This document shows, piece after piece, positions 19,001 to 26,928 of a stretch of DNA of 64,000 bases. The stretch spans positions 1-64,000 of the forward strand of contig NZ_VRLV01000008.1 in assembly GCF_009760925.1 (NCBI RefSeq), given 5' to 3'. Source of the DNA: Nonomuraea typhae. GTDB lineage: Bacteria > Actinomycetota > Actinomycetes > Streptosporangiales > Streptosporangiaceae. The notes beneath the pieces are model-generated. The model was not told the origin of the DNA and did not search any database. It saw only the letters and a program-made list of their open reading frames with translations. How positions within the stretch are numbered: position 1 is the first letter of the stretch; each line of letters begins with the position of its first letter. The position numbers were made by a program, and so were the translations under genes.

Positions 19001-19256
19001 GCGCGGCCAATGCCTCGACCAGGGCCTCGTTGTCCACAGGAGCCAGCCAGCTCATCCGCACGTCCGGCCGGGCGCGCGCCCACAGGCGGATGGCCGAGGT
19101 CTTCCCGCCGCCCGGTCCGGCGGTCACGACCGTGAGCCGGTGCCGCGTGATCTGGTCCAGGTAGCCGATGAGCCGAGGTCGTGGCAGCACATGATCGATT
19201 GCCGGCACACGCGAAGTATGCGCTGAGCTCACCTTTAAGGCAACTGAAAGATCCAT
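16098..19256 (-). CDS. AfsR-like regulator: STAND ATPase, TPR repeats and C-terminal BTAD/wHTH
   Basis: About 1052 residues. Walker A is G47-PGGGKT (residues 47-53), with Walker B LVLVVDEAQ about 100 residues later, so the N-terminal third is a MalT-like STAND ATPase. The centre (about 430-780) is TPR-like helical repeats. The C-terminus from about residue 812 is an OmpR-type winged helix (FCVLGEVRLSRNGRAVP, then RKARDLLAWLVCQRGRPV) followed by a BTAD domain. This order, DNA-binding unit last, reverses the AfsR/SARP layout. ATG at 19256 follows GGTAGGA; GTG at 19208 is an alternative. The kinase gene starts 20 bases after its stop, so the two are probably one operon and the kinase may act on this regulator, as AfsK does on AfsR (inference). 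Confidence 0.85.
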   Translation of the reverse strand: MDLSVALKVSSAHTSRVPAIDHVLPRPRLIGYLDQITRHRLTVVTAGPGGGKTSAIRLWARARPDVRMSWLAPVDNEALVEALAALVGRPQSAGPSADDPARTAALAAEIAAALPPSLVLVVDEAQRIAPLTFGARLLEALCLHGGDNLHVVLISRSAAPFPVQRLRGLGHVFHVTAEHLAFTPEETRSLARTVLGEETGGLAEEVQRLTTGWPVAVRLALGWLSGLPAADRLSRLASVADPLFDYLVEEVLDHCDARTHAFLWATASLPWFTPDLCAAIGLEISREEISALAAQHILITPGGGGYVATTLVREFAGDAGRPQAAKAARWFEERGFVREALAVCAEPAHLVTMIERWSDKMLADGHPAELVRACHAVPAGSRTAAIDLAEGQARQVQGDWAGALECLRHADAAEPAVAWRTGMIHYHRGDYRAALAAFERGVVGDRATSDEGMLLAWTAGARWMFGDLGNAARLARRALEIASGCGDERVAACAHTALAMVAHDEGDRAGSERHSGLAIAAAENAGDLLVAVRALSNRASHRTEEARYAEALADLEQAVRRAELVGAPVNAAVALHNRAEALLGFGRLDEALTDFRQARDLLSQVGSDKQGHPLAGLGRVYLERGDLMRARTSYEDALNHAEQLNDVHLIQAVLAGLARIHAVDDPERAVDLADRAVATGGGSGEVGALLAAGWAWAEAGDRAKARSCAESARTAAASRRDRAAAAEALELAAIVAADTPQARRDLLLAAGEIWTEIGSRLGAARNAYARACLERAGVREAERELRRAGVRGPQHSGAGLLRAVTLLDHGAVRFCVLGEVRLSRNGRAVPAAEWQSRKARDLLAWLVCQRGRPVAREAAVEVLWPGEDPVGCANRLSVALSTVRSILDPQRTFGPGAFVRADKYAIQLDGLRVDVEEFLAAAAEALRAEDDDLLVAAEARYTGDVCEDSPYHGWLEPLREEARAVHQAVLRKIASRARRAGEHDTAIRYLLRLLERDAYDEAAHLDLTLTLIRARRHGEARRRYRIYVEAMADLGVEPAPMPSDALPSAVGG

Positions 19257-19271
19257 TCCTACCGTGTCCGC

Positions 19272-20048
19272 ATGAGATTCAGCCCAGCACTGGCGGCGAT
19301 CGCCGTCACCCTGCTTCTCGCTCCCTCCCCGGCCATCGCCGGCACCGAGGAGAGCGACACCGAGATCCTCCTGGCCCAGCTCGACTACACGACGGGCCTG
19401 TCGGTGACCTTCACCGACAGCCGACCGTCCGACGACGTCGGGATGGTCCAGACCGGGATGATCGGCCGCGCCCCGCTCATCGTGCGCGACAACGGCGACA
19501 GCCTCCTGCAGACGTTCCTGGAGATCACCCCGCCCGACGTGGCGGTCCCCCGGCGGCTCGTCGAGGATCACGGCGCCGACCTCCCGCCCGAGCTGGCGCG
19601 GCGCCGGATCACCGGCGATCCGGTCACGGCGGGCGGCCTCACCGCCCCGGCCAGCGCGGTCAACTCCGGCACGGCGGCCTGCAACGTCTCGTGGTACTCC
19701 TGGACCCTCTGGGACGACGCCGGGGTGCCCGGCCTGGCGCCGACGTCGTACACCACCTTCGACTTCGGCGGCTTCAAGGAGCGCTACGCCGACAGCCACG
19801 TCATCAACTGCACCCCGCAGGGCTCGCCGAGCACCCTCTGGGCCCGGCACCGGATCTACTACAGGAACGCCTTGGGCAACTACGTGAAGCACTTCGATTC
19901 CCTCGTGCCGCCGTGGCACCACCAGGAGGCGACGAAGGGCTCGATCAAGCGCCATCGCAAGGTTTCCTACGACGACGGCTGGAACTCCAGCCCGAACTGC
20001 GGCGGCGGGACCTGCGTCTACTCGCGCGAGGGTCGCTTCAGAAGCTGA
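19272..20048 (+). CDS. Secreted protein of unknown function
   Basis: A 258-residue protein with a signal peptide (MRFSPALAAIAVTLLLAPSPAIAG, likely cut after AIA). The mature part has four cysteines, one in CNVSWYSWTLW, one in VINCTPQG and two in PNCGGGTC, which probably form two disulphides. A basic, aromatic C-terminal third contains PWHHQEATKGSIKRHRKVSYDDG. I do not recognise a family. It starts 15 bases from the divergent BTAD regulator start, so the regulator may control it. Its last seven codons lie inside the first copy of a 33-bp tandem repeat array. Confidence 0.7.
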   Translation: MRFSPALAAIAVTLLLAPSPAIAGTEESDTEILLAQLDYTTGLSVTFTDSRPSDDVGMVQTGMIGRAPLIVRDNGDSLLQTFLEITPPDVAVPRRLVEDHGADLPPELARRRITGDPVTAGGLTAPASAVNSGTAACNVSWYSWTLWDDAGVPGLAPTSYTTFDFGGFKERYADSHVINCTPQGSPSTLWARHRIYYRNALGNYVKHFDSLVPPWHHQEATKGSIKRHRKVSYDDGWNSSPNCGGGTCVYSREGRFRS

Positions 20049-20159
20049 CGTTGTCACACAGAGGGTCGCTTCAGAGGCTGACGTTGTCACACAGAGGGTC
20101 GCTGCAGAAGCTGACGTTGTCACACAGAGGGTCGCTTCAGAGGCTGACGTTGTCACATA
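20028..20159. repeat. Four tandem 33-bp repeats
   Basis: Copies start at 20028, 20061, 20094 and 20127. Each reads GAGGGTCGCTTCAGA(A/G)GCTG then ACGTTGTCACACA. Copies 1 and 3 have AAGCTG while 2 and 4 have AGGCTG, so the array looks like a duplicated 66-bp pair. Every copy holds TGACGTTGTCA, a TGAC-N3-GTCA inverted repeat, at the same phase about three helical turns apart. It begins within the 3' end of the secreted-protein gene and ends 100 bases before the protease start. Confidence 0.95.
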
Positions 20160-20259
20160 AGCGACATGTCAGACAAACGGCAGGTCTGCCCGCTGGCGGG
20201 TCTGCCCGGTCATCACCCACTCTCGTGATCACCGCACGTTGATTCGAGAGGTTTACCCC

Positions 20260-23200
20260 ATGCACTGGTCCGCACATGTGGCGGCGGCAGGAGTGTCTGC
20301 CGCCGCCATGCTGAGTCCTTCATCACCCGCGGCGGCCCAGCCTGTCCCTTCTGCCGGCGTCCACCAGGTCACCTTGATCACCGGTGACGTGGTCACCGTC
20401 CGGGACGCGGGCGAGGGCAGGCGGGCGGTCGAGGTGAAGCCGGGGCCCGGCCGCGACCGGATGGGGTTCCAGACCACGGAGGAGAACGGCGAGCTGCGCG
20501 TCCTGCCGGTCGACATGGTTCCCTACCTGGCGGCCAAGAGGCTGGACCCGGGCCTGTTCTCCGTGACGGACCTGATCGAGCAGGGCTATGACGACGCCAC
20601 GACGGACAAACTGCCCCTGCTGTTCGTCTACGACGCGAAAACCGCCGCCGCGACCCCGCTGGAGAGCGTCAACGGCCGGGCCGTCGCGGCCGACAAGCGC
20701 ACGATCGGCGAGCTGTGGAAGTCGCTGGACGAGCCGCGGGCGAGCCTGGCGCAGGGAGTGGCCAAGATCTGGCTCGACGCCAAGGTCAAGGTCTCGCTCG
20801 ACCGCAGCGTGCCCCAGGTCGGTGCGCCCGAGGCGTGGCAGGCGGGCTACGACGGCAAGGGCGTCAAGGTGGCCGTCCTCGACACCGGCGTCGACACCAC
20901 CCACCCGGACCTCGCGGGCCGGGTCAAGCAGGCCAAGACGTTCACCGGCGGCGAGGACGCCAAGGACGGCAACGGGCACGGCACCCACGTGGCCGCCACC
21001 ATCGCCGGCGGGACCGGCAAGAAGGGCGTCGCCCCGGGCGCGGAACTGATCGTCGGCAAGGTGCTCGACGACGACGGGGCCGGCACCCTGTCCGGCGTCA
21101 TCGAGGGCATGGAATGGGCCGCCGCCGAGGGCGCGTCGGTGATCAACATGAGCCTCGGCGGCGCTCCCACCGACGGCACCGACCCGCTCAGCATGGCCGT
21201 CGACAACCTCACCGCGAGCACCGGCGCGCTCTTCGTGGTCGCCGCGGGCAACGACGGCGCCTCCTACTCCGTGGGCACCCCGGGAGCGGCCGGCGCCGCG
21301 CTGACGGTCGGCGCCGTGGACGCCCAGGACGCCATCGCCGAATTCTCCAGCAGGGGCCCGCGCCTGGACGACGCGCCCAAGCCGGACCTCACGGCGCCCG
21401 GCGTGGACATCGTGGCGGCCAGGGCGGCGGGAACCGGCATGGGCCGGCCGGTGGACGAGCGCTACACGGCCGCGTCGGGCACCTCGATGGCCACTCCCCA
21501 CGTGGCGGGGGCGGCGGCCATCCTCAAGCAGCGCCACCCGGACTGGAAGGCGGCCCAGATCAAGGACGCCCTGGTGGGCGCGGCCAGGACGGTACCCGGC
21601 CAGACGGTGGACGACGGCGGCGCGGGACGCCTCGACGTGGCCCGCGCCCTGCGGCAGGAGGTGACGGCCACCGCTGTGGTCAACCTCGGCAAGCACGAGA
21701 AGAAGCCCGAGGGACAGCCCAAGGCCGAGGGCACGATCACCTACACCAACGGTACGGCGGCGCCGGTCGTCCTGGAGCTGGCCGGCACCCTCCAGGGCAC
21801 CGAACTCGGCGCTCCCACCGTCACCGTCCCCGCGGGCGGCACCGCCGAGGTCAAGGTCGGCGTGGACCTGACCAAGCTGGCCTACGGCCGGCACGGCGGA
21901 TTCGTGACGGCCACGGCCGGCGACGTGCGCGTGCACACCACGCTGGCGCTCACCTGGACCGGCCCCCGCCACACGGTCCGCTTCACCGCCGTGGACGCGG
22001 CGGGCCGGCCGCTCGCCACCGACACCCTGTCGATGTTCGGCGCCACGCGCCAGGACGACGTCTTCGACCACGTGCGCCCGGACGGCACGACCGTGGAGGT
22101 CACCGAGGGCACCTACATGACCCAGGCGCTCGCGCTGGGGACCGCGTGGGACCGCATGCACCCGCGTGACGGCATGGTCGTCATCCCCGAGCTGAAGGTC
22201 GATCGGGACATGGACGTGGTGCTCGACTTCCGCAAGACCACGCCCGTGACCGTCAAGGTGCGCGAACCGGTCGAGCAGGTGGGCATCTTCACCTACTTCA
22301 CCTACCGCGCCTACGGCGAGCGCAAGATCTCCCAGGGCGTCACGAACTTCGACACGATCGAAGGTCTCAACGTCTCGCCGACGAAGCCGGTCGGCGAGGG
22401 CACGTTCGAGTTCGCCTCCCGCTGGCAGCTCTCCGCGCCGAAGATCACGGCGCGGGTGGCCGGCACCACCTACCCGATGGGTTTCCTGGGGATCTCCGGT
22501 CCCCTGGAGGGCCGCCATCTGTGGCGGCTCACCGAGGGTACGGCGGGCGCGCGGGGCAGGGTCGCGGTGTTCGGCGACGGCTCCGTGAACTGGGACGAGG
22601 CCGCCAGGTCCGCGGTGAAGGCGGGAGCGGTGGCCGCGATCATCGTGATGACGCCGGACGACGCCCTCGACAACGGCTGGAATCCGGTCAACGGGACGCT
22701 GCCCATCCCGGTCATGATGATCTCCTACGACCACGGGCAGAAGCTGCTCGCGCAGGTCAGGAAGGGCCGGGCGCCACTGGACGTCACGGGCGCGATGGCG
22801 CCGCCGTACCTCTATGAGGTCATGCAGGTCTCCCCCGGGCACGTCCCGGACAAGATCCTGCACGAGGTGAGCTACCGCAACACCGCCCGCGTGGACACGA
22901 AATATCAGGACCTGGGGGGCTTCCCCTGGGCCAAGGAGCAGCGGTTCGGCTGGCGGCCCTGGCAGGTCTACGGCCTGGGCTGGCAGATGGAGACGCAGCG
23001 GATCGTCAAGACGCCGTCCCAGCGGGCCGAGTACGTCAGCGCCGACGGGTCCTTCTGGCAGCACCTGGTCAACCATCGTTTCGTCTACGGCGACTTCCAG
23101 CAGCTGCAGACCGGCCTCACCGAGCCGCCCCGCACCTACCGGCCCGGTGAGCGGCTCACCGAGAGCTGGCACGACGCCGTCATCCGCCCGGCCATCCCCG

Positions 23201-23769
23201 CCTGGCTGAAGCCCTCCACCCGCGAGGGCGACACCCTGCAGATCCACATCCCCGAGTTCACCGACGCCTCCGGTCACGTCTCCCGCGCGGGCGACGACAA
23301 CGACACCGTCTCGGCCAGGTTCTTCAGGGACGGCCGGCTCGTCGAGGAGCGCGCGGCCGCCTGGGGCGCCTTCCCCGCCGTGCCGCAGGAGGCCGAGTAC
23401 CGGCTGGAGCTGTCTGCCAAGCGAACCTCGGAGGAGTGGAACCGGTCGGTCGCGACCGAGACCGCCTGGACGTTCCGCTCCAGGCCGGGTCAGCAGGTCC
23501 TGCCGCTGCTGCAGGTCGACTACGACGTACGGCCCGGCCTGCTCGGCTTCGCCGTACGTCATCAGCGCGGCCTGACCGGGCTGAACGCCAGGGACCTGCG
23601 GCTGGAGGTGTCCTACGACGACGGCGCGACCTGGCGCAGGCACCCGGTGCTGCCGCTCGGCCACGGCCGCTACGGCGCGGCGGCGCCGCGGCCGCATGCC
23701 TCGATCCGGGTCACGGCCACCGACTCCGGCGGCAACCAGATCAGGCAGACGGTGATCAGGGCGTACTGA
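20260..23769 (+). CDS. Large secreted subtilisin-like (S8) serine protease
   Basis: About 1169 residues. After a short signal peptide (HVAAAGVSAAAMLSPSSPAAA) comes a pro-region starting VHQVTLITGDVVTV, typical of actinomycete subtilases. The catalytic triad is Asp208 (AVLDTGVD), His240 (GHGTHVA) and Ser409 (GTSMATPHVAGA), with oxyanion Asn in AAGNDG. Beta-rich C-terminal domains follow. Near residues 765-835 lies a PA-like segment (GAVAAIIVMTPDDALDNGW...PIPVMMISYDHGQ), placed after the catalytic domain rather than inserted in it. The ATG at 20260 has GAGAGG 8 bases upstream; a TTG seven codons earlier is less likely. The convergent HTH regulator is probably functionally linked. Acts outside the cell; substrate unknown. 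Confidence 0.9.
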   Translation: MHWSAHVAAAGVSAAAMLSPSSPAAAQPVPSAGVHQVTLITGDVVTVRDAGEGRRAVEVKPGPGRDRMGFQTTEENGELRVLPVDMVPYLAAKRLDPGLFSVTDLIEQGYDDATTDKLPLLFVYDAKTAAATPLESVNGRAVAADKRTIGELWKSLDEPRASLAQGVAKIWLDAKVKVSLDRSVPQVGAPEAWQAGYDGKGVKVAVLDTGVDTTHPDLAGRVKQAKTFTGGEDAKDGNGHGTHVAATIAGGTGKKGVAPGAELIVGKVLDDDGAGTLSGVIEGMEWAAAEGASVINMSLGGAPTDGTDPLSMAVDNLTASTGALFVVAAGNDGASYSVGTPGAAGAALTVGAVDAQDAIAEFSSRGPRLDDAPKPDLTAPGVDIVAARAAGTGMGRPVDERYTAASGTSMATPHVAGAAAILKQRHPDWKAAQIKDALVGAARTVPGQTVDDGGAGRLDVARALRQEVTATAVVNLGKHEKKPEGQPKAEGTITYTNGTAAPVVLELAGTLQGTELGAPTVTVPAGGTAEVKVGVDLTKLAYGRHGGFVTATAGDVRVHTTLALTWTGPRHTVRFTAVDAAGRPLATDTLSMFGATRQDDVFDHVRPDGTTVEVTEGTYMTQALALGTAWDRMHPRDGMVVIPELKVDRDMDVVLDFRKTTPVTVKVREPVEQVGIFTYFTYRAYGERKISQGVTNFDTIEGLNVSPTKPVGEGTFEFASRWQLSAPKITARVAGTTYPMGFLGISGPLEGRHLWRLTEGTAGARGRVAVFGDGSVNWDEAARSAVKAGAVAAIIVMTPDDALDNGWNPVNGTLPIPVMMISYDHGQKLLAQVRKGRAPLDVTGAMAPPYLYEVMQVSPGHVPDKILHEVSYRNTARVDTKYQDLGGFPWAKEQRFGWRPWQVYGLGWQMETQRIVKTPSQRAEYVSADGSFWQHLVNHRFVYGDFQQLQTGLTEPPRTYRPGERLTESWHDAVIRPAIPAWLKPSTREGDTLQIHIPEFTDASGHVSRAGDDNDTVSARFFRDGRLVEERAAAWGAFPAVPQEAEYRLELSAKRTSEEWNRSVATETAWTFRSRPGQQVLPLLQVDYDVRPGLLGFAVRHQRGLTGLNARDLRLEVSYDDGATWRRHPVLPLGHGRYGAAAPRPHASIRVTATDSGGNQIRQTVIRAY

Positions 23770-23997
23770 CCGCTACACCTAGTTCACGCCGACCGGCACG
23801 CCTGGTTCACCTTGACCGGCACACCCGGCTCACGCCGACCGGCACACCTGATTCACGCCGACCGGCACACCCGGCTCACGCCGACCGGCACACCTGATTC
23901 ACATCGACCGGCACACCTGATTCACATCGACCGGCACACCTGGTTCACGTTGACCGGCACAGCTCTTTCTCATCGACCGCTACAGCCAGTTCTCGCG
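23768..23997. repeat. Ten tandem 23-bp repeats filling a convergent intergenic region
   Basis: Copies start every 23 bases from 23768, typical unit GACCGGCACACCTGATTCAC plus (ATC/GCC/GTT). The first copy begins inside the protease stop codon (TGA at 23767-23769). The last runs through the regulator stop at 23980-23982 and its final codons, so the array spans exactly from one stop to the other. First, ninth and tenth copies are the most diverged (GACCGCTACA...), the inner ones nearly identical, as expected of growth by unequal exchange from the middle. Confidence 0.95.
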
Positions 23998-24942
23998 GGC
24001 GGCGTGCCAGGCCAGTTGCATTCTGGTCTGGGCGCCGGCCCGCTCCATCAGGTCGGTGATCCGGCGCTGGACGGTCCGCTGCGAGACCTTGAGCTGCGTG
24101 GCGATCGACTTGTCCGGCACCCCCGCCAGCAGCAGCGACAGGAGGTAACGATGGTCGGCGTCGAGCGGGCTGCCCGGCGTGGCGCGCCCGACGGGGGTGG
24201 CGCGCTCCCACAGGCTCTCGAACAACGCCTTGAGCGCCTCCAGCAGGCTGCTCGGCCGGACCAGCGCGGCGGTGAGCTGGGTCAGCCCGCCGGTGTGCTG
24301 GACCAGCGGCAGCACGCCCAGTTCGCCGTCGGCGATGATCATCCGCACCGGGATGGCGGGCAGGGAACGCGCCTCCTCGCCGAGCTCGATCCCCTCGGCG
24401 AGGTTGACCAGCATGCCGGGCTCCTCGAGCAGGGCGCGTTCGTACAGCACCCGGAAGCCGACCCCGCGGCGCAGCGCGGCGAGTTCCTCGAGGTTCTCCT
24501 GTGAGGTCATCACCACATGCCCGGCGCGACACAGGCTCACGACCTCCTTCCTGGCGTTGTCCTGCATCAGGCGCAGCTGTTCGCGCAACGCCGCCCTGCT
24601 GGTGAGCACCTCGATGAGCTGGGCGGCCTCGCGGCGCCGCGCGTGGGCGAGGTACTCCCCCGTGAGCTGCTCCACGGCCTGCCTGGCCCGATCGACCTCC
24701 TCCTGCCGCCGGTGCAGGCGGGCGGCGAGCGCCACGTCGGGCGCGACCGCAGTGAACCTGTCGGGCTCACCCGGCACGACGCGCGCCAGGCCCTTGGCCA
24801 GCAGGGAGCCGAGCACCAGCTGAGCCGCCTCCTCCGTGACGCCGGCCTCTTCCGCCAGCTCGGCGGGGGCCGCCCCGGAGGTCCTGACCAGGAGCCGGTA
24901 GGCGGTCTCCTCGTCGGCGCTCAGCCCGGCCGCGCTCAGCAC
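23980..24942 (-). CDS. TrmB-like/LuxR-type HTH transcriptional regulator
   Basis: A 320-residue protein with an N-terminal winged helix (ADEETAYRLLVRTSGAAPAELAEEAGVTEEAAQLVL), a coiled-coil stretch (RRQEEVDRARQAVEQL), a central effector-like domain and a C-terminal LuxR-type HTH (LLAGVPDKSIATQLKVSQRTVQRRITDLMERAG). This build is common in actinomycetes next to secreted subtilases. The start is GTG, since the nearby ATG is out of frame and stops at once. It converges on the S8 protease gene across the 23-bp repeats. What it senses is unknown. Confidence 0.82.
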   Translation of the reverse strand: MLSAAGLSADEETAYRLLVRTSGAAPAELAEEAGVTEEAAQLVLGSLLAKGLARVVPGEPDRFTAVAPDVALAARLHRRQEEVDRARQAVEQLTGEYLAHARRREAAQLIEVLTSRAALREQLRLMQDNARKEVVSLCRAGHVVMTSQENLEELAALRRGVGFRVLYERALLEEPGMLVNLAEGIELGEEARSLPAIPVRMIIADGELGVLPLVQHTGGLTQLTAALVRPSSLLEALKALFESLWERATPVGRATPGSPLDADHRYLLSLLLAGVPDKSIATQLKVSQRTVQRRITDLMERAGAQTRMQLAWHAARENWL

Positions 24943-25034
24943 GTCATCGGGGAGTCAGCAGGTGCTTTGCGATCTTTTAGGCGTAGTGCGCGAATCATCC
25001 GGCCATTGTAGGGACGCGCACCCGCCGAACGAGG

Positions 25035-26051
25035 TCAGACCGTCAGCACGTTGCGGAAGCGGGCCCTGCCCATCGACTGGAACGCCTCCTCGGCCGACTC
25101 CAGCGGGAAGGTCTGGACCAGCGGCCGGACACCGGTGAGGGCGGCGAAGTTCATCGCGTCCTCGCTGTCCTGGGCGTGGCCGCTGTACCAGCCGGCGACC
25201 TCGCGCCGGCCGAAGACCAGCAGGTCGCCGCTGACCGGGATCGGCTGGTGGTCGTGGTCGGCGGCGATGACCAGCAGGCGCCCGTTGGGACGCAGCCCCT
25301 GGACGATGTCGGCCTGCGCGGCGGCCACGCCGACCGTGCCGAGGACGACCTGGGCCCCGCCGAGCTTGGCCAGGGCCTCGCCCGCGCTGCCGGCCTCACT
25401 GTCGACGTAGTCGTCGGCGCCCAGGTCGAGGGCCAGGCTCTCCTTGTCGCGGCCCCGGTTGACGGCGACGACGCGGAAGCCCATCTTGTCGGCGTACTGC
25501 ACGGCCAGGTGGCCCAGGCCGCCGAGGCCGTGCACGGCGACGGTGTCACCGGGGCGGGCGCCGCTGTTGCGCAGCGCGTTGTAGGTGGTGACGCCCGCGC
25601 ACATCAGCGGCGCGGCCTCCTCCAAGCTGAGCTGCTCGGGGACGCGGGCGAGCGCGGCCTGCGGCGCGAGCAGGTACTCGGCGTAGCCGCCGTCGTAGCT
25701 GACGCCCACGATCGCGCGCTGCTCGCAGTTGACGAAGTCACCGCGGCGGCAGAACTCGCAGGTGAAGCAGTGGCCGCCGTGCCAGCCGGCGCCCACGCGC
25801 TGGCCGGGCTGCCAGACGGTGACACCCGCGCCGACGGCGTCCACGACACCGGCGACCTCGTGGCCGGGAACGCGCGGCAGTCGTACGCCGAGCAGGCCGA
25901 AACGGGCGATGGCGTCGCCGCCGCACACGCCGCAGGCGTGCACCCGGACCCGGACCTGGCCGGGACCCGGCTCGGGCACGGCGACGCGGGTGACGGAGAA
26001 GGGCGCGCCCGGCTCGGTGATCTGGACCGCGCGCATGGTGGTGGTGCTCAT
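25035..26051 (-). CDS. Zinc-dependent alcohol dehydrogenase (MDR family)
   Basis: A 338-residue medium-chain dehydrogenase. Catalytic zinc ligands are Cys43 (CGVCGGD) and His64 (GHE). The structural zinc site is Cys95, Cys98, Cys101 and Cys109 (CFTCEFCRRGDFVNC). The NAD(P) fold carries GLGGLGHLAVQYA. It oxidises alcohols or reduces aldehydes; sequence gives no substrate. It follows the SDR gene by 28 bases on the same strand, so the two oxidoreductases form an operon under the divergent TetR regulator. Confidence 0.9.
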   Translation of the reverse strand: MSTTTMRAVQITEPGAPFSVTRVAVPEPGPGQVRVRVHACGVCGGDAIARFGLLGVRLPRVPGHEVAGVVDAVGAGVTVWQPGQRVGAGWHGGHCFTCEFCRRGDFVNCEQRAIVGVSYDGGYAEYLLAPQAALARVPEQLSLEEAAPLMCAGVTTYNALRNSGARPGDTVAVHGLGGLGHLAVQYADKMGFRVVAVNRGRDKESLALDLGADDYVDSEAGSAGEALAKLGGAQVVLGTVGVAAAQADIVQGLRPNGRLLVIAADHDHQPIPVSGDLLVFGRREVAGWYSGHAQDSEDAMNFAALTGVRPLVQTFPLESAEEAFQSMGRARFRNVLTV

Positions 26052-26079
26052 GGTGGGTGTTTCCTTCCGGATGGTGTGA

Positions 26080-26832
26080 TCAGTTGCTGGAGGCGCCGTT
26101 CATGAGGATGCGCTGGCCGGTGACGAAGAAGGACTCCTCCCCGGCCAGGAACGCGGCCACGTCGGCCACGTCGGCGGGCGTGGCCAGCCGTCCGAGCGGG
26201 ACGCTGTCGCGCAGCGCCTTCTTGTACGGCTCGGCGTCGTCGACCCCGGTGAAGATGCCGGCCCCGTCGACGGGCCCGGGCTGCAGCGAGTTGACGGTGA
26301 TCCGGCGCGGGCCGAGCTCCAGCGCCAGCACCTCGGTCAGGTAGTTGGGCGCCGACTTGCTGGTGCCGTAGAGCCCGAGCCCGGGCTGCGGCCGGGCCGT
26401 GGAACTGGAGGAGATGTTGATGATCCGCCCGCCGTCGGCCACGTGCCGCGCGGCGGCCTGCATGACCAGGAACGGCCCCTTGGTGTTGACCCGCAGCAGC
26501 AGGTCGAGGTCTTCCTCGGTGACGTCGGTGACCGGGATGTTGACCTTCTCGATGCCGGCGTTGGCCACCACGATGTCGATGCGGCCGAACGCCTCCAGCG
26601 CGCGCTCGAACAACTCGGCGACGCCCGCGCTGGTGGAGACGTCGGCCCTGACCGCGATCGCCTTGACGCCCGTGGCCAGGATCGCCTCGTGCGAGCGCCG
26701 GGCGGCCTCCTCGTCGCCGAGGTAGTTGACGACCACGTTCGCACCCCGCTCGGCCAGGCGCTGGGCGATCGCGCGCCCGACGCCCTTGGACGAGCCGGTG
26801 ACGACGGCCGTCTTCCCCGAGAGCTCCGTCAT
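26080..26832 (-). CDS. SDR-family oxidoreductase (3-oxoacyl-ACP reductase-like)
   Basis: A 250-residue classical short-chain dehydrogenase. The NAD(P) motif is GSSKGVGRAIA, with NAG at about residue 90, the catalytic Ser in IINISSSS, and YGTSKSAPNYL supplying Tyr and Lys. The C-terminal end is FLAGEESFFVTGQRILMNGG-like. It is first in a two-gene operon with the alcohol dehydrogenase and starts 96 bases from the divergent TetR gene. Substrate not known. Confidence 0.88.
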   Translation of the reverse strand: MTELSGKTAVVTGSSKGVGRAIAQRLAERGANVVVNYLGDEEAARRSHEAILATGVKAIAVRADVSTSAGVAELFERALEAFGRIDIVVANAGIEKVNIPVTDVTEEDLDLLLRVNTKGPFLVMQAAARHVADGGRIINISSSSTARPQPGLGLYGTSKSAPNYLTEVLALELGPRRITVNSLQPGPVDGAGIFTGVDDAEPYKKALRDSVPLGRLATPADVADVAAFLAGEESFFVTGQRILMNGASSN

Positions 26833-26854
26833 GATGTGCCGCCTTTCTCGCGAG

Positions 26855-26891
26855 CTGATAACAGCGATACTAGATTACTGTTAACAGCGAT
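26855..26891. promoter_or_regulatory. Probable TetR operator (two direct 14-bp repeats)
   Basis: CTGATAACAGCGAT at 26855-26868 and CTGTTAACAGCGAT at 26878-26891 are spaced 23 bases start to start. The second contains the perfect palindrome CTGTTAACAG. A related inverted TGTTATCATCGAT lies just before the tetR start. All are in an AT-rich pocket between the divergent SDR and tetR genes. Confidence 0.65.
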
Positions 26892-26928
26892 GCAACCGAC
26901 GATAGCAGAAACTTGTTATCATCGATCC

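Noticed and set aside
19257..20156. Extension of the BTAD regulator frame upstream through the 33-bp repeats (11-residue CVTTSASEATL repeats)
   Set aside because: It is antisense to the well-supported secreted-protein gene, starts within the repeats, and a good start with GGTAGGA exists at 19256.
20323..23697. 1124-codon open frame antisense to the S8 protease
   Set aside because: GC-rich shadow frame with no domains; the sense strand carries a complete catalytic triad.
23768..23997. Possible CRISPR array
   Set aside because: Repeats are head to tail with no unique spacers, and no cas gene is present. The same holds for the 33-bp and 46-bp arrays.
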